A DNA stretch of 13,465 nt from Betaproteobacteria bacterium UBA6904 (lineage in GTDB: Bacteria > Pseudomonadota > Gammaproteobacteria > Burkholderiales > SG8-39), in contig DKBI01000341.1 in NCBI GenBank assembly GCA_002451175.1, forward strand, positions 13,677 to 27,141, given 5' to 3'. Shown here one piece after another: positions 6,378-12,825 of the stretch; position 1 is the stretch's first letter, and every line of letters starts with the position of its first letter. Made by a program: the position numbers and the translations under genes. Under the pieces are notes generated by a model, which ran no database searches, was not told the origin of the DNA, and saw nothing but the letters and a program-made list of their open reading frames with translations.

Positions 6378-7292
6378 TCAGTCGCGCTGGTAGGGGGGCA
6401 GCTTCGCCCCGCAATCCCTGCAGAACTGCGCGCCCGCCTCGTGGCCCTCGGTCAGACATTCATGGCAGGTGCGGGTGGTGGGCAGGCGCCCGGCAAAGCG
6501 TTGCGCGGTCATCTCGGCGCTGACGATGCCGGTGGGCACGGCGAGGATGCCCCAGCCGAGCAGCATCATCACCGCGGCGATCAGGCGCCCCAGGTCGGTG
6601 TGCGGCGAGATGTCGCCGTAGCCGACCGTGGTCATCGTCACGATGGCCCAGTACACGCCCATCGGAATGCTGGTGTAGCCCCGCTCCGGCCCTTCCACCA
6701 CGTACATCAGCGTGCCCATGAGCAGCGTGATCATGAGCACCACCGAGAGAAAGATCAGGATCTTGCGCCGGCTGGCGACCAGCGCGCTGCCGAGCGCGCG
6801 GTACTCGCCGACGTAGGCGGCGAGCTTGAGGATCCGGAAGATGCGCAGCAGCCGCAGCACGCGCACGTCGAGCAGCACGTGCGTACCCGGCACGAGCAGC
6901 GCCACGTAGGCGGGCAGCACGGCGAGCAGATCGACCACGCCGAAGAAGCTCCTCGCATAGCGCAGCGGCCGGCGCACGCAGGCGAGGCGCGCGGCATATT
7001 CGACCGAAAACAGGCCGGTGAACATCCATTCCAGCGCGTCGAACAGCGGGCCGTGGTCGCGCGAAATGCTGTCCACGCTGTCGAGAATGACGACCGTGAC
7101 GCTGGCGAGAATCGAGGCGAGCAATACGAGGTCGAACAGTCTTCCCGCGCGCGTGTCGGCCTCGAAGATGACGACGTACAGCGACAGGCGCCAGCCGCGC
7201 TCGGGCCTACCGAAGCGCTGGGCGTCCGCCGCGGCACGCGAGCCACCTGGGCTGGTGGCGTTGCCGCGCTGGCGAGCAGTGGATTCGGCCAA
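6378..7292 (-). CDS. Voltage-gated potassium channel (ion transporter) with C-terminal zinc ribbon
   Basis: This is a six-helix Kv-type channel subunit of 304 residues, expected to be a tetramer in the inner membrane. S1 is about 52-72, S2 83-103, S3 116-134 and S4 140-160. S4 has basic residues at every third position: R144, R147, R150, R153 and K156. S5 is about 178-199, the pore has the K+-selective filter TTVGYGD (221-227), and S6 is about 234-261. After S6 comes a short cytoplasmic Cys4 zinc ribbon, CHEC (276-279) and CRDC (291-294), which is uncommon for this family and might control gating or assembly. The start is TTG at 7292, supported by GGAG 7 nt upstream; no ATG occurs before S2. 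It is divergent from the M20 hydrolase across a 245-bp spacer. Selectivity is confident; the voltage response is inferred from S4. Confidence 0.93.
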   Translation of the reverse strand: MAESTARQRGNATSPGGSRAAADAQRFGRPERGWRLSLYVVIFEADTRAGRLFDLVLLASILASVTVVILDSVDSISRDHGPLFDALEWMFTGLFSVEYAARLACVRRPLRYARSFFGVVDLLAVLPAYVALLVPGTHVLLDVRVLRLLRIFRILKLAAYVGEYRALGSALVASRRKILIFLSVVLMITLLMGTLMYVVEGPERGYTSIPMGVYWAIVTMTTVGYGDISPHTDLGRLIAAVMMLLGWGILAVPTGIVSAEMTAQRFAGRLPTTRTCHECLTEGHEAGAQFCRDCGAKLPPYQRD

Positions 7293-7378
7293 TCGGGATC
7301 TCCGTGGGGCCAGGGGCCGGGCGCCGGCGCGGCGGACGATCGCACCGCTTCCGCGCCCGGACGCGCTTCCATATTACT

Positions 7379-7403
7379 GGGTCCCGGCGGACCCGTGCAC
7401 GGG
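7379..7403. promoter_or_regulatory. Overlapping dyads in the divergent channel/hydrolase spacer
   Basis: GGGTCC (7379-7384) and GGACCC (7389-7394) form a 6-bp perfect stem around CGGC. The end of this repeat overlaps a perfect 12-bp palindrome CCCGTGCACGGG (7392-7403). Just to the left is ATATTA (7371-7376), the most AT-rich point of the 245-bp spacer, which could serve as a -10 in either direction. The cluster could be an operator, or two competing hairpins in a leader. No protein is known to bind here. The rest of the spacer (7293-7537) shows no gene. Confidence 0.35.
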
Positions 7404-7537
7404 CGGTGGCCCGGTGCGTGGGCGCGCCGCTCGCGTCCGACTCCGTGTATCGTTATGCCCGCTCACCGGGTCGCATCGGGAGGCCGTTGGCGATCCCGTG
7501 CCCGAATGCCGGTTGATCCGTTCTGAAGGAGACTTGC

Positions 7538-8755
7538 ATGAACGATGTGCTCAACGCGCCCGCGGATTGGCTGAGCGCGGCGCGACAACTGCAACCCGCG
7601 ACCGTGGCGCTGCGACGTGCTATCCATGCCGAGCCCGAGCTCGGCCTGCAGACGCCGAAGACGATCGCGAAGGTCCAGGCTTCCCTCGCCGGCCTGCCGC
7701 TGGAGTGGAAATCCGGGCCGTCGACCACGGGCGCGGTCGCCGTGCTGCGCGGCGCGCGGCCCGGGCGGACGGTGCTGTTGCGCGGCGACATGGACGCGCT
7801 GCCCATGCCCGAGGACACGGTGCTTCCGTTTCGCTCCACCGTGCCCGGCGTGATGCACGCCTGCGGGCACGATACGCATACCGCCATGCTCGCGTCGGCT
7901 GCGCGGGCGCTGTGCGCGCGGCGCGAGTCCATCGCGGGCACGGTGCTGTTCATGTTCCAGCCGGGCGAGGAAGGCCACCACGGGGCGCGCTTCATGATCG
8001 ACGATGGCCTGCTCGATCAACCCCAACCGGACGCCGCCTTTGCCCTGCACATCGTGCCGAACGCGCCGGCGGGCACGTTCGAATCCAAGGCAGGCCCCCT
8101 GATGGCGTCCGCCGACAAGCTCATGGTGTGCGTGCGCGGCCGCGGCGGGCACGCCTCGATGCCGCACCACACGGTCGACCCGGTGCCCGTGGCCTGCGAG
8201 ATCGTGACGGCGATCCAGGTATTCGTCACCCGCCGCATCGACATCTTCGACCCGGTCGTGGTGACCATCGCCAAGATCGACGGCGGATCCACCAACAACG
8301 TGATTCCCGAGGCGGCGAACCTGCTCGGCACGATCCGCTCGCTGTCCGAGGCGTCGCGCGAGACCGTGCACGCCGGCATCAAGCGCGTCGCGGAGGGCGT
8401 CGCGCAGGCGCATGAATGCGAAGCGGACGTGACCATCGAGCGCGGGTTCCCCGTGACGCTGTGCGACGCGCGGGCCGTGGGCGTCGCCGAGCGCGCGATC
8501 GGGGAACTGTTCGGAGCGGACGCGTGGACCACGATGGCCTCGCCCATCATGGGCGCGGAGGATTTCTCCTACGTCCTGCAGCGCGTGCCGGGAGCGATGG
8601 TGTTCCTCGGCGTTTGCCCGGAGGGACAATTGTGGAAGAGCGCGTGCCCGTGCCACTCGAACAAGATGACGCTGAACGAGGACATGCTGGCGCGGGGCGT
8701 CGCGGCGCACTGCGCCATCGCCGAGCGGTTCCTCGCCAGCGGCTTCGACGGCTAG
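7538..8755 (+). CDS. M20 family metallopeptidase/amidohydrolase (hippurate hydrolase-like, M20D)
   Basis: This is a di-metal amidohydrolase of 405 residues that cleaves N-acyl amino acids or related amides (hippuricase, IAA-amino-acid hydrolase and N-acetyl-diaminopimelate deacetylase are relatives). The full M20D metal site is present: C109 and H111 in HACGHDTHTAM, the catalytic base E144 with ligand E145 in QPGEEGHHGA, H171 in FALHIVPNAPAG, and H373 in PCHSNKMTLNED. RGDMDALPM (82-90), the lid-domain GGHASMPH (203-210) and MGAEDFSY (338-345) are also typical. There is no signal peptide, so it is cytoplasmic. ATG 7538 has AAGGAG 6 nt upstream. The closest functional class cannot be fixed from sequence. 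A 68-residue gene follows after 94 bp, and two SDR genes lie further on the same strand. High confidence in family, low in substrate. Confidence 0.95.
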   Translation: MNDVLNAPADWLSAARQLQPATVALRRAIHAEPELGLQTPKTIAKVQASLAGLPLEWKSGPSTTGAVAVLRGARPGRTVLLRGDMDALPMPEDTVLPFRSTVPGVMHACGHDTHTAMLASAARALCARRESIAGTVLFMFQPGEEGHHGARFMIDDGLLDQPQPDAAFALHIVPNAPAGTFESKAGPLMASADKLMVCVRGRGGHASMPHHTVDPVPVACEIVTAIQVFVTRRIDIFDPVVVTIAKIDGGSTNNVIPEAANLLGTIRSLSEASRETVHAGIKRVAEGVAQAHECEADVTIERGFPVTLCDARAVGVAERAIGELFGADAWTTMASPIMGAEDFSYVLQRVPGAMVFLGVCPEGQLWKSACPCHSNKMTLNEDMLARGVAAHCAIAERFLASGFDG

Positions 8756-8849
8756 CCTTGGACACTTCGACACACGGGCCGCGGCGCCTCGGCAGCCCCG
8801 CCGCATGGGCCGGCGTGACAGACGTCTCGCGCATGGAGAATGATCTGCC

Positions 8850-9056
8850 GTGAACGCCTGCCGATATCCCTGGGTGATCGTGGAGCCCGCAGGCCTGGAC
8901 GGCAGTCCGGCCAGCGTCATCCGCCGCGTGTGCTTCTCGCTGCGCCTTGGCGGCGCGCCTGCAGAGGACATCGAGCGGTTCCGCGACGAAGCGCTGCGGG
9001 CGACCGGCATCCACGACATGATCGCAACCTGCACGCGCTGGGTCGCCTTCGAATAG
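8850..9056 (+). CDS. Hypothetical 68-residue protein (GTG start)
   Basis: This is an unrecognised small protein, opening MNACRYPWVIVEPAGLDG and ending TRWVAFE. Third codon positions are almost all G or C along the whole frame, as in neighbouring real genes, which supports coding. A frame stop (TGA 8841-8843) sits just upstream, so the GTG at 8850 is the only reasonable start; GGAG (8835-8838) lies 11 nt away, a long spacing. The middle, RRVCFSLRLGG then EDIERFRDEALRATG, suggests a small alpha/beta fold with one amphipathic helix. No signal peptide or membrane segment is seen. It follows the M20 hydrolase by 94 bp on the same strand and may be co-transcribed. Two other frames over this region (starting at 8840 and 8416) show poorer composition and were not chosen. 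Confidence 0.65.
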   Translation: MNACRYPWVIVEPAGLDGSPASVIRRVCFSLRLGGAPAEDIERFRDEALRATGIHDMIATCTRWVAFE

Positions 9057-9143
9057 CGACCTGACTTCCGCTTCGCCCGGCCCAGCCGGTTGGATGGGCA
9101 CCTCGGATCCTGGCACGCGGCCGGCGCGCGCCGTTCGTGCTTG

Positions 9144-9152
9144 TGCTACTTT
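9144..9152 (+). promoter_or_regulatory. Candidate extended -10 for the first SDR gene
   Basis: TGCTACTTT fits the TG-n-TATAAT form of an extended -10 (TACTTT, 9147-9152), about 27 nt before the ATG at 9179. No good -35 is seen 17 bp upstream, which extended -10 promoters can tolerate. It is the only promoter-like element found in the 122-bp gap after the small gene. Confidence 0.3.
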
Positions 9153-9178
9153 CGCCTTGTCGCTTTGCGGATCGTTCC

Positions 9179-10015
9179 ATGTCAGGCCAGCGCAGCGCCT
9201 TCGCTCCCGTTGCCGTCGTCACTGGCGGCGCGCGCGGCATTGGTCTTGCGATCGCCGAGCGCTTCCTGGCCGAAGGTCACCGCGTCGCATTGCTCGACAT
9301 CGACCGCAGGACCCTGCGCGCGACCGAGAAGCGCCTGAACAATCCGCGGCGTGTCATTGCCATCGCCTGCGACGTCGCTGAGCCGAAGCAGGTCAATCCC
9401 GCAATCCGCAGGGTCGCCCACTCCTTCGGGCGCATCGATGCGCTCGTCAACAACGCGGGCATCGCCGTCTTCAAGCCGATCCTGGCGACGTCGCTGGCGG
9501 AGTGGCAGCGCGTCCTGGCCGTCAACCTCGGCGGCGCGTTCATCTGCACGCGCGCCTGCGCCCCCGTCATGCTGCAGACCGGCGGTGGCGCCGTGGTGAA
9601 CATCGCCTCCATCTCGGGGCTGCGCGCGAGCACCCTGCGCGTCGCCTACGGCACGAGCAAGGCGGCGCTCATTCACCTGACGAAGCAGTGCGCGGCGGAG
9701 CTGGGTCCCGTCGGCATTCGCGTGAATTGCGTGGCCCCCGGCCCGGTGGATACCGCGATGGCGCAACTCGTGCACACCGCCGCGATCCGCCGGGACTATT
9801 ACGACGCGATCCCGCTCGATCGGTACGGCACCCCGGAAGAGATCGCCGCCACGGTCTTCTTTCTGTGCAGCAGGGAGGCGAGCTACGTGAACGGCCACAC
9901 GCTCGCGGCCGACGGCGGTTTCGATGCGGCGGGCATTGGTCTGCCGACCCTGAGGAAGCAATCCCAGCCGGCTGCCCGTCGGAAAGGTCGGAAGCGCAAC
10001 GGCGCCAATCGCTGA
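9179..10015 (+). CDS. SDR family NAD(P)-dependent oxidoreductase (FabG-like classical SDR)
   Basis: This is a classical short-chain dehydrogenase/reductase of 278 residues. The cofactor motif is TGGARGIG (15-22). An acid ends strand 2 (D40 in VALLDID), which favours NAD(H) over NADP(H). NNAG is at 91-94, and the catalytic tetrad is N116, S144, Y157 and K161 (AYGTSKAAL). The PG motif VAPGPVDTAM follows the active site, and YVNGHTLAADGGF is the usual C-terminal signature. Beyond it the protein has an extra strongly basic tail of about 20 residues ending RKGRKRNGANR, not normal for the family. ATG 9179 is chosen over GTG 9137 because it puts strand 1 at the usual distance from the start; its ribosome site is weak. 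Substrate unknown: acyl, sugar, alcohol or steroid-like ketones are all possible. A second SDR follows after 86 bp. Confidence 0.92.
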   Translation: MSGQRSAFAPVAVVTGGARGIGLAIAERFLAEGHRVALLDIDRRTLRATEKRLNNPRRVIAIACDVAEPKQVNPAIRRVAHSFGRIDALVNNAGIAVFKPILATSLAEWQRVLAVNLGGAFICTRACAPVMLQTGGGAVVNIASISGLRASTLRVAYGTSKAALIHLTKQCAAELGPVGIRVNCVAPGPVDTAMAQLVHTAAIRRDYYDAIPLDRYGTPEEIAATVFFLCSREASYVNGHTLAADGGFDAAGIGLPTLRKQSQPAARRKGRKRNGANR

Positions 10016-10058
10016 GGCCAGTGCAATGCCATCCGCACGGGATCGGCACGGCACACGT

Positions 10059-10072
10059 CTGATATAAATCAG
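10059..10072 (+). promoter_or_regulatory. Extended -10 promoter inside a small dyad, upstream of second SDR
   Basis: TGATATAAA (10060-10068) is an extended -10 with hexamer TATAAA, a striking AT island here. It is embedded in the inverted repeat CTGAT-ATAA-ATCAG (10059-10072). Transcription would begin near 10075, about 27 nt before the ATG, with GAGG (10092-10095) as ribosome site. The -35 region is poor. The dyad could let a repressor block the -10 directly. Confidence 0.5.
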
Positions 10073-10101
10073 GCACTCACTGCAATCACGCGAGGTCAAT
10101 C

Positions 10102-10863
10102 ATGCCAAAGACCGTTCTCATCACGGGCGCCGGCAGCGGCTTCGGCCGGGGTGCCGCCACCGAGCTCGCCAAGCGCGGGCACCAGGTCATCGCCGGCGTC
10201 GAGACCGAGGGCCAGGCCGCCGAGCTCGGCGCCGCCTGCCCGGAACTCACCGTGGCGAAACTGGACGTCACGAACGCGCAAGATGTCGCGTCCGTCGATC
10301 GCTGGGACATCGACGTCTTCATCGCGAACGCCGCCAGGGGCCAGACCGGCCCGCTCAGCGTACTCCCGCTCGAGCGGCTGCGCGCGGTATTCGAAGTCAA
10401 CGTGTTCGGCACCTTTGCGGTCACGCAGCGGGTCGCGGCGGCGATGCGCCGAAAGCGCGCGGGCCGCATCCTGATCGTGTCCTCGATCGCGGGGGTGCGT
10501 GCCGGCGTCGGCTCGGGGCCCTACGCGATGACCAAGCACGCGCTGCAGGCTTTCGGCACCTCGCTGCGGGCCGAGCTGATCCCGTTTGGCGTCGACGTCG
10601 CGCTGATCAACCCGGGACCGTACGCAACGGGATTCAACGACCGCATGGCGAACGACCCGGGGCCCTGGTTCGACCGCAAGACCGCCGCGCCCGAAGACGT
10701 GGCGATCATGGACTCGCTCATCCAGCGCATTACCGTCGGACAGCTCGATCCCGCCGAGGTCGTCCGACGCTACGTCGAGCTCGTCGAGGCGGAGAAGACC
10801 GAGCTGGTCAACTTCATTCCCGCGGACATCGTCGAGCGCATGAGCCGGCCTGCAGTCCGTTGA
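10102..10863 (+). CDS. SDR family oxidoreductase with variant NNAG motif
   Basis: This is a classical-type SDR of 253 residues. TGAGSGFG (8-15) binds the cofactor, and the catalytic residues are N100, S128, Y141 and K145 (PYAMTKHALQAFGTSLRAEL). The usual NNAG is changed to ANAA (75-78, in IANAARG), while INPGPYATGF follows the active site. The end of strand 2 reads AGVET, without a clear Asp, leaving cofactor choice open. The C-terminus (about 180-253) differs from FabG and lacks the GG signature, as in the SDR group related to 17-beta-hydroxysteroid and retinol dehydrogenases. The start is firm: GAGG 6 nt before ATG 10102. It lies 86 bp after the other SDR with its own promoter-like element, so it is probably a separate unit. 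It converges with the binding-protein gene ending at 10913. Substrate unknown. Confidence 0.9.
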   Translation: MPKTVLITGAGSGFGRGAATELAKRGHQVIAGVETEGQAAELGAACPELTVAKLDVTNAQDVASVDRWDIDVFIANAARGQTGPLSVLPLERLRAVFEVNVFGTFAVTQRVAAAMRRKRAGRILIVSSIAGVRAGVGSGPYAMTKHALQAFGTSLRAELIPFGVDVALINPGPYATGFNDRMANDPGPWFDRKTAAPEDVAIMDSLIQRITVGQLDPAEVVRRYVELVEAEKTELVNFIPADIVERMSRPAVR

Positions 10864-10912
10864 CGGGAAACACGGCAGGGCCGCCCGTTCGGCTGCCCGC
10901 GGCCGCGATGCG

Positions 10913-11908
10913 TCATTCGATGACGTCGTCGGCGCGAAGCAGCACGGATTTCGGCAGGTCCAACCCGAGCCGGCGCGCCGTCGCCAGATTGATCGAGAGC
11001 GCAAGGCGGCGCGGTTGCTCGATCGGCAGCTCCGCAGCCTTGGCGCCCTTCATCAGCCGATCGCAGTAGCTCGCGAGACGGGCAAACTGCTCCACCGTGT
11101 CCGCGGCGTAGGCGGCAAGCCCGCCGTGCCGCGCGTAGTCCCCGAAGCCCATGAGGCTCGGCAGACGGCGCTCGAGGGCCATCTCCGCAATCGCGCTGCG
11201 CGCGCCGATCAGCCGCGTCGTGGAAAGCACGAGGAGCACGTCGGCCCGCGACGCGGCAATCTTGTCGAGCCGCGCCGGCAACTCGCCGTTCTCGCGAACC
11301 TGGTGCATCTCGAGCGTCAGTCCGAGCTGGGCGGCAGCGGCGCGCATCTGCTGGCGCTCGCGCTCCACGGCGCTCGAGACCGGCTCGGTGAGGACCGCGA
11401 CGCGCTTCGCGTGCGGCAGCAGCTCGCGCACGAGTTCCAGCCGCTTGGGCTCGAGCGTCGGCATGAGGAGCGTAATTCCGGTCAGGTTGCCGCCGGGGCG
11501 CGAAAGGCTCTTCGCGAAACCCGCCCCGACCGGATCGGCGCCGAAGATGAACACGATCGGAATCGTGCGCGTCGCGTTCATCGCGGCGCGCGTCGATGCC
11601 AATGTGGGCGCGAGAATCATGTCGACACGCTTGGCGACCAGCTCGGCGGCCAGATCGGGCAGAAACGCCGGATCGGATTCCGAGGACCGATAGAGGATCT
11701 CGAGGTTTCTGCCTTCGACGTACCCCAGCGCGCGCAGGCCCTTGAGCCAGGCCGCGCGCTCGCGCGACGGGGGCTCGGTCAGCGGTTGATCGATCAGGTA
11801 GCCGATGCGGAAGACGCGATCGCTGGGCTGCGCAATGGCCAATCGCGCAGGTGCACCGAGCAGCGCGCCCGCGGCCACGAGAAGCCGTCTTCGCCGGACT
11901 TGAGCCAT
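10913..11908 (-). CDS. ABC transporter substrate-binding protein, ABC_sub_bind (TrpX-like) family
   Basis: This is a periplasmic binding protein of 331 residues of the ABC_sub_bind (PF04392, COG2984) class. MAQVRRRRLLVAAGALLGAP then AIA|Q gives a signal peptide with cleavage after about residue 26; the arginines leave Tat export possible. The mature part shows the family's landmarks: FRIGYLI, ALGYVEGRNLEILYR, TRTIPIVFIFGADPVGAGF, SRPGGNLTGIT, PKRLELVRELLPHAKRVAVL, LPIEQPRRLALSINLATARR and the terminal RADDVIE. The start at 11908 has GGAGGGG just upstream; the frame runs open to 12229 but the extension overlaps the CBS gene. No permease or ATPase is nearby, so it is an orphan binding protein, common in Betaproteobacteria. 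It converges with the second SDR across 49 bp. The ligand is unknown. Confidence 0.93.
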   Translation of the reverse strand: MAQVRRRRLLVAAGALLGAPARLAIAQPSDRVFRIGYLIDQPLTEPPSRERAAWLKGLRALGYVEGRNLEILYRSSESDPAFLPDLAAELVAKRVDMILAPTLASTRAAMNATRTIPIVFIFGADPVGAGFAKSLSRPGGNLTGITLLMPTLEPKRLELVRELLPHAKRVAVLTEPVSSAVERERQQMRAAAAQLGLTLEMHQVRENGELPARLDKIAASRADVLLVLSTTRLIGARSAIAEMALERRLPSLMGFGDYARHGGLAAYAADTVEQFARLASYCDRLMKGAKAAELPIEQPRRLALSINLATARRLGLDLPKSVLLRADDVIE

Positions 11909-12057
11909 GCCCCTCCCTGGTGGACGATTGGCGCGGCGGAAGTCTACGCGCGAACGGCAGGAGACGGGGAAACCGCGCAGCATTCTCGGAAGGCCCGGAC
12001 CGGCCCGGCGTGGACGCTGCGCCCGTGTCCGGGAGATCGCTCGTCGATCTGCCAAGC

Positions 12058-12089
12058 GTGGCCGCCACTCGGCGACCACCGGCGGCCAC
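12058..12089 (-). terminator. Hairpin directly after the CBS gene stop codon
   Basis: GTGGCCGCC (12058-12066) and GGCGGCCAC (12081-12089) form a 9-bp perfect stem with a 14-nt loop, starting at the base after the TAG of the CBS gene. No T-run follows, so if it stops transcription it is not a textbook intrinsic terminator. It may instead protect the transcript end. It sits in the 181-bp gap before the binding-protein gene; nothing else is clear there. Confidence 0.4.
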
Positions 12090-12584
12090 CTATTTCTTCT
12101 TCGCGGCCCGGCGGGAAACTGCGGTCTTGCGCGCGCGTGTGCGAGCGGGTTTCTTCCCGGCCGAGCGACGCGCGGCCTTCTTCGCCGCCGTGCGTCCGGC
12201 CGGGCGCGCGTGCAACATGCCGGCCGCAATCTTGAAGATATCGGTCTCGGTGATGATCCCCACCAACGACTTCGCCGAATTCAACACCGGCAAGCTGCCA
12301 ATGTGGTTGGTGACCAGGAGGCGCGCCGCGTCCTTGAGCTGCGCGTTTGCGGAAACGCAGATCGGCGACCCGCGCATGATGTCGCCCACCGGCACCTCCG
12401 CCGACCCGAAATTCGCCGCCGCGAGGAGCAGGTCGCGCTCGGCGACCAGCCCGACCAGGCGGCCGCCCTCCACGATCGGCAGGTGGTGGATACGGCGCGC
12501 GTGCATGAGATCGAACGCGCGATGAAAATCGGTCTGCGGATCGATCGTGATCGCCGGCCGGGTCATGTATTGGCTGACTTTCAT
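12090..12584 (-). CDS. Two-CBS-domain protein with histone-H1-like basic tail
   Basis: This is a 164-residue cytoplasmic protein. It has two CBS motifs, residues about 6-58 (MTRPAITIDP to LVGLVAERDLL) and 68-122 (DIMRGSPICVSANAQ to LVGIITETDIF), forming a Bateman module that would bind an adenine nucleotide (AMP, ATP or SAM). Residues 127-164 are a Lys/Arg/Ala run (TAAKKAARRSAGKKPARTRA and on to AAKKK) like the tails of bacterial histone-H1-like and AlgP-type proteins, suggesting contact with DNA or RNA. ATG 12584 is chosen for its GAGGG ribosome site and because it starts exactly at CBS 1. The open frame reaches 12812, but that part looks like leader. A TACAAT box lies upstream. Alone on its transcript as far as seen. 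Fold certain; role unknown. Confidence 0.9.
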   Translation of the reverse strand: MKVSQYMTRPAITIDPQTDFHRAFDLMHARRIHHLPIVEGGRLVGLVAERDLLLAAANFGSAEVPVGDIMRGSPICVSANAQLKDAARLLVTNHIGSLPVLNSAKSLVGIITETDIFKIAAGMLHARPAGRTAAKKAARRSAGKKPARTRARKTAVSRRAAKKK

Positions 12585-12613
12585 TGCTGTCCCTCGCTTT
12601 TCCGTTCGACGCC

Positions 12614-12619
12614 ATTGTA
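12614..12619 (-). promoter_or_regulatory. Candidate -10 box for the CBS gene
   Basis: On the minus strand TACAAT (5 of 6 matches) would start transcription about 23 nt before the ATG at 12584, leaving room for the GAGGG ribosome site. No good -35 is seen at normal spacing, though the stretch upstream (12630-12680) is unusually AT-rich. The remaining spacer up to 12823 (about 200 bp) shows no gene or clear repeat. Confidence 0.4.
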
Positions 12620-12811
12620 GGCGAGCGGAATCAATCGTCGCGGAAAATCGGGTTTCATAAATCGGTTGAATGATCCCATTTTCAGAAGCGCGGGGAGGCA
12701 CCACGGCGACTGCTAACGGACCCGAGCGGACGTCATCAAGATCCGGCGCGTCACGCCTCATCCGGCCAGGCAGGCCTCGATTGGCGCCCGTACTGCCCGG
12801 GGCAATGGTCA

Positions 12812-12825
12812 AGCCCGTTCGGGCT
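12812..12825 (-). terminator. Small hairpin at the end of the membrane-protein gene
   Basis: AGCCCG (12812-12817) and CGGGCT (12820-12825) form a 6-bp inverted repeat that includes part of the TAG stop of the membrane-protein gene. Only two T residues follow on the minus strand, so termination is possible but weakly supported. Confidence 0.3.

Noticed and set aside
6271..6459. N-terminal extension of the 51-residue gene
   Set aside because: It overlaps the channel's 3' end and ignores the perfect ribosome site at 6276-6281.
7463..9034. A 523-residue minus-strand frame opposite the amidohydrolase
   Set aside because: The plus strand carries a complete M20D metal site; the minus frame has no motifs and is His/Arg-rich.
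10911..10925. CGTCAT-TCG-ATGACG inverted repeat at the end of the ABC_sub_bind gene as a bidirectional terminator
   Set aside because: The stem is only 6 bp with a 3-nt loop, includes the coding end and stop, and has no T-run on either strand; chance is likely.
12585..12812. N-terminal extension of the CBS protein by 76 residues
   Set aside because: No domain, unlike codon composition, and a TACAAT box plus ribosome site lie within it, so it is most likely promoter and leader.
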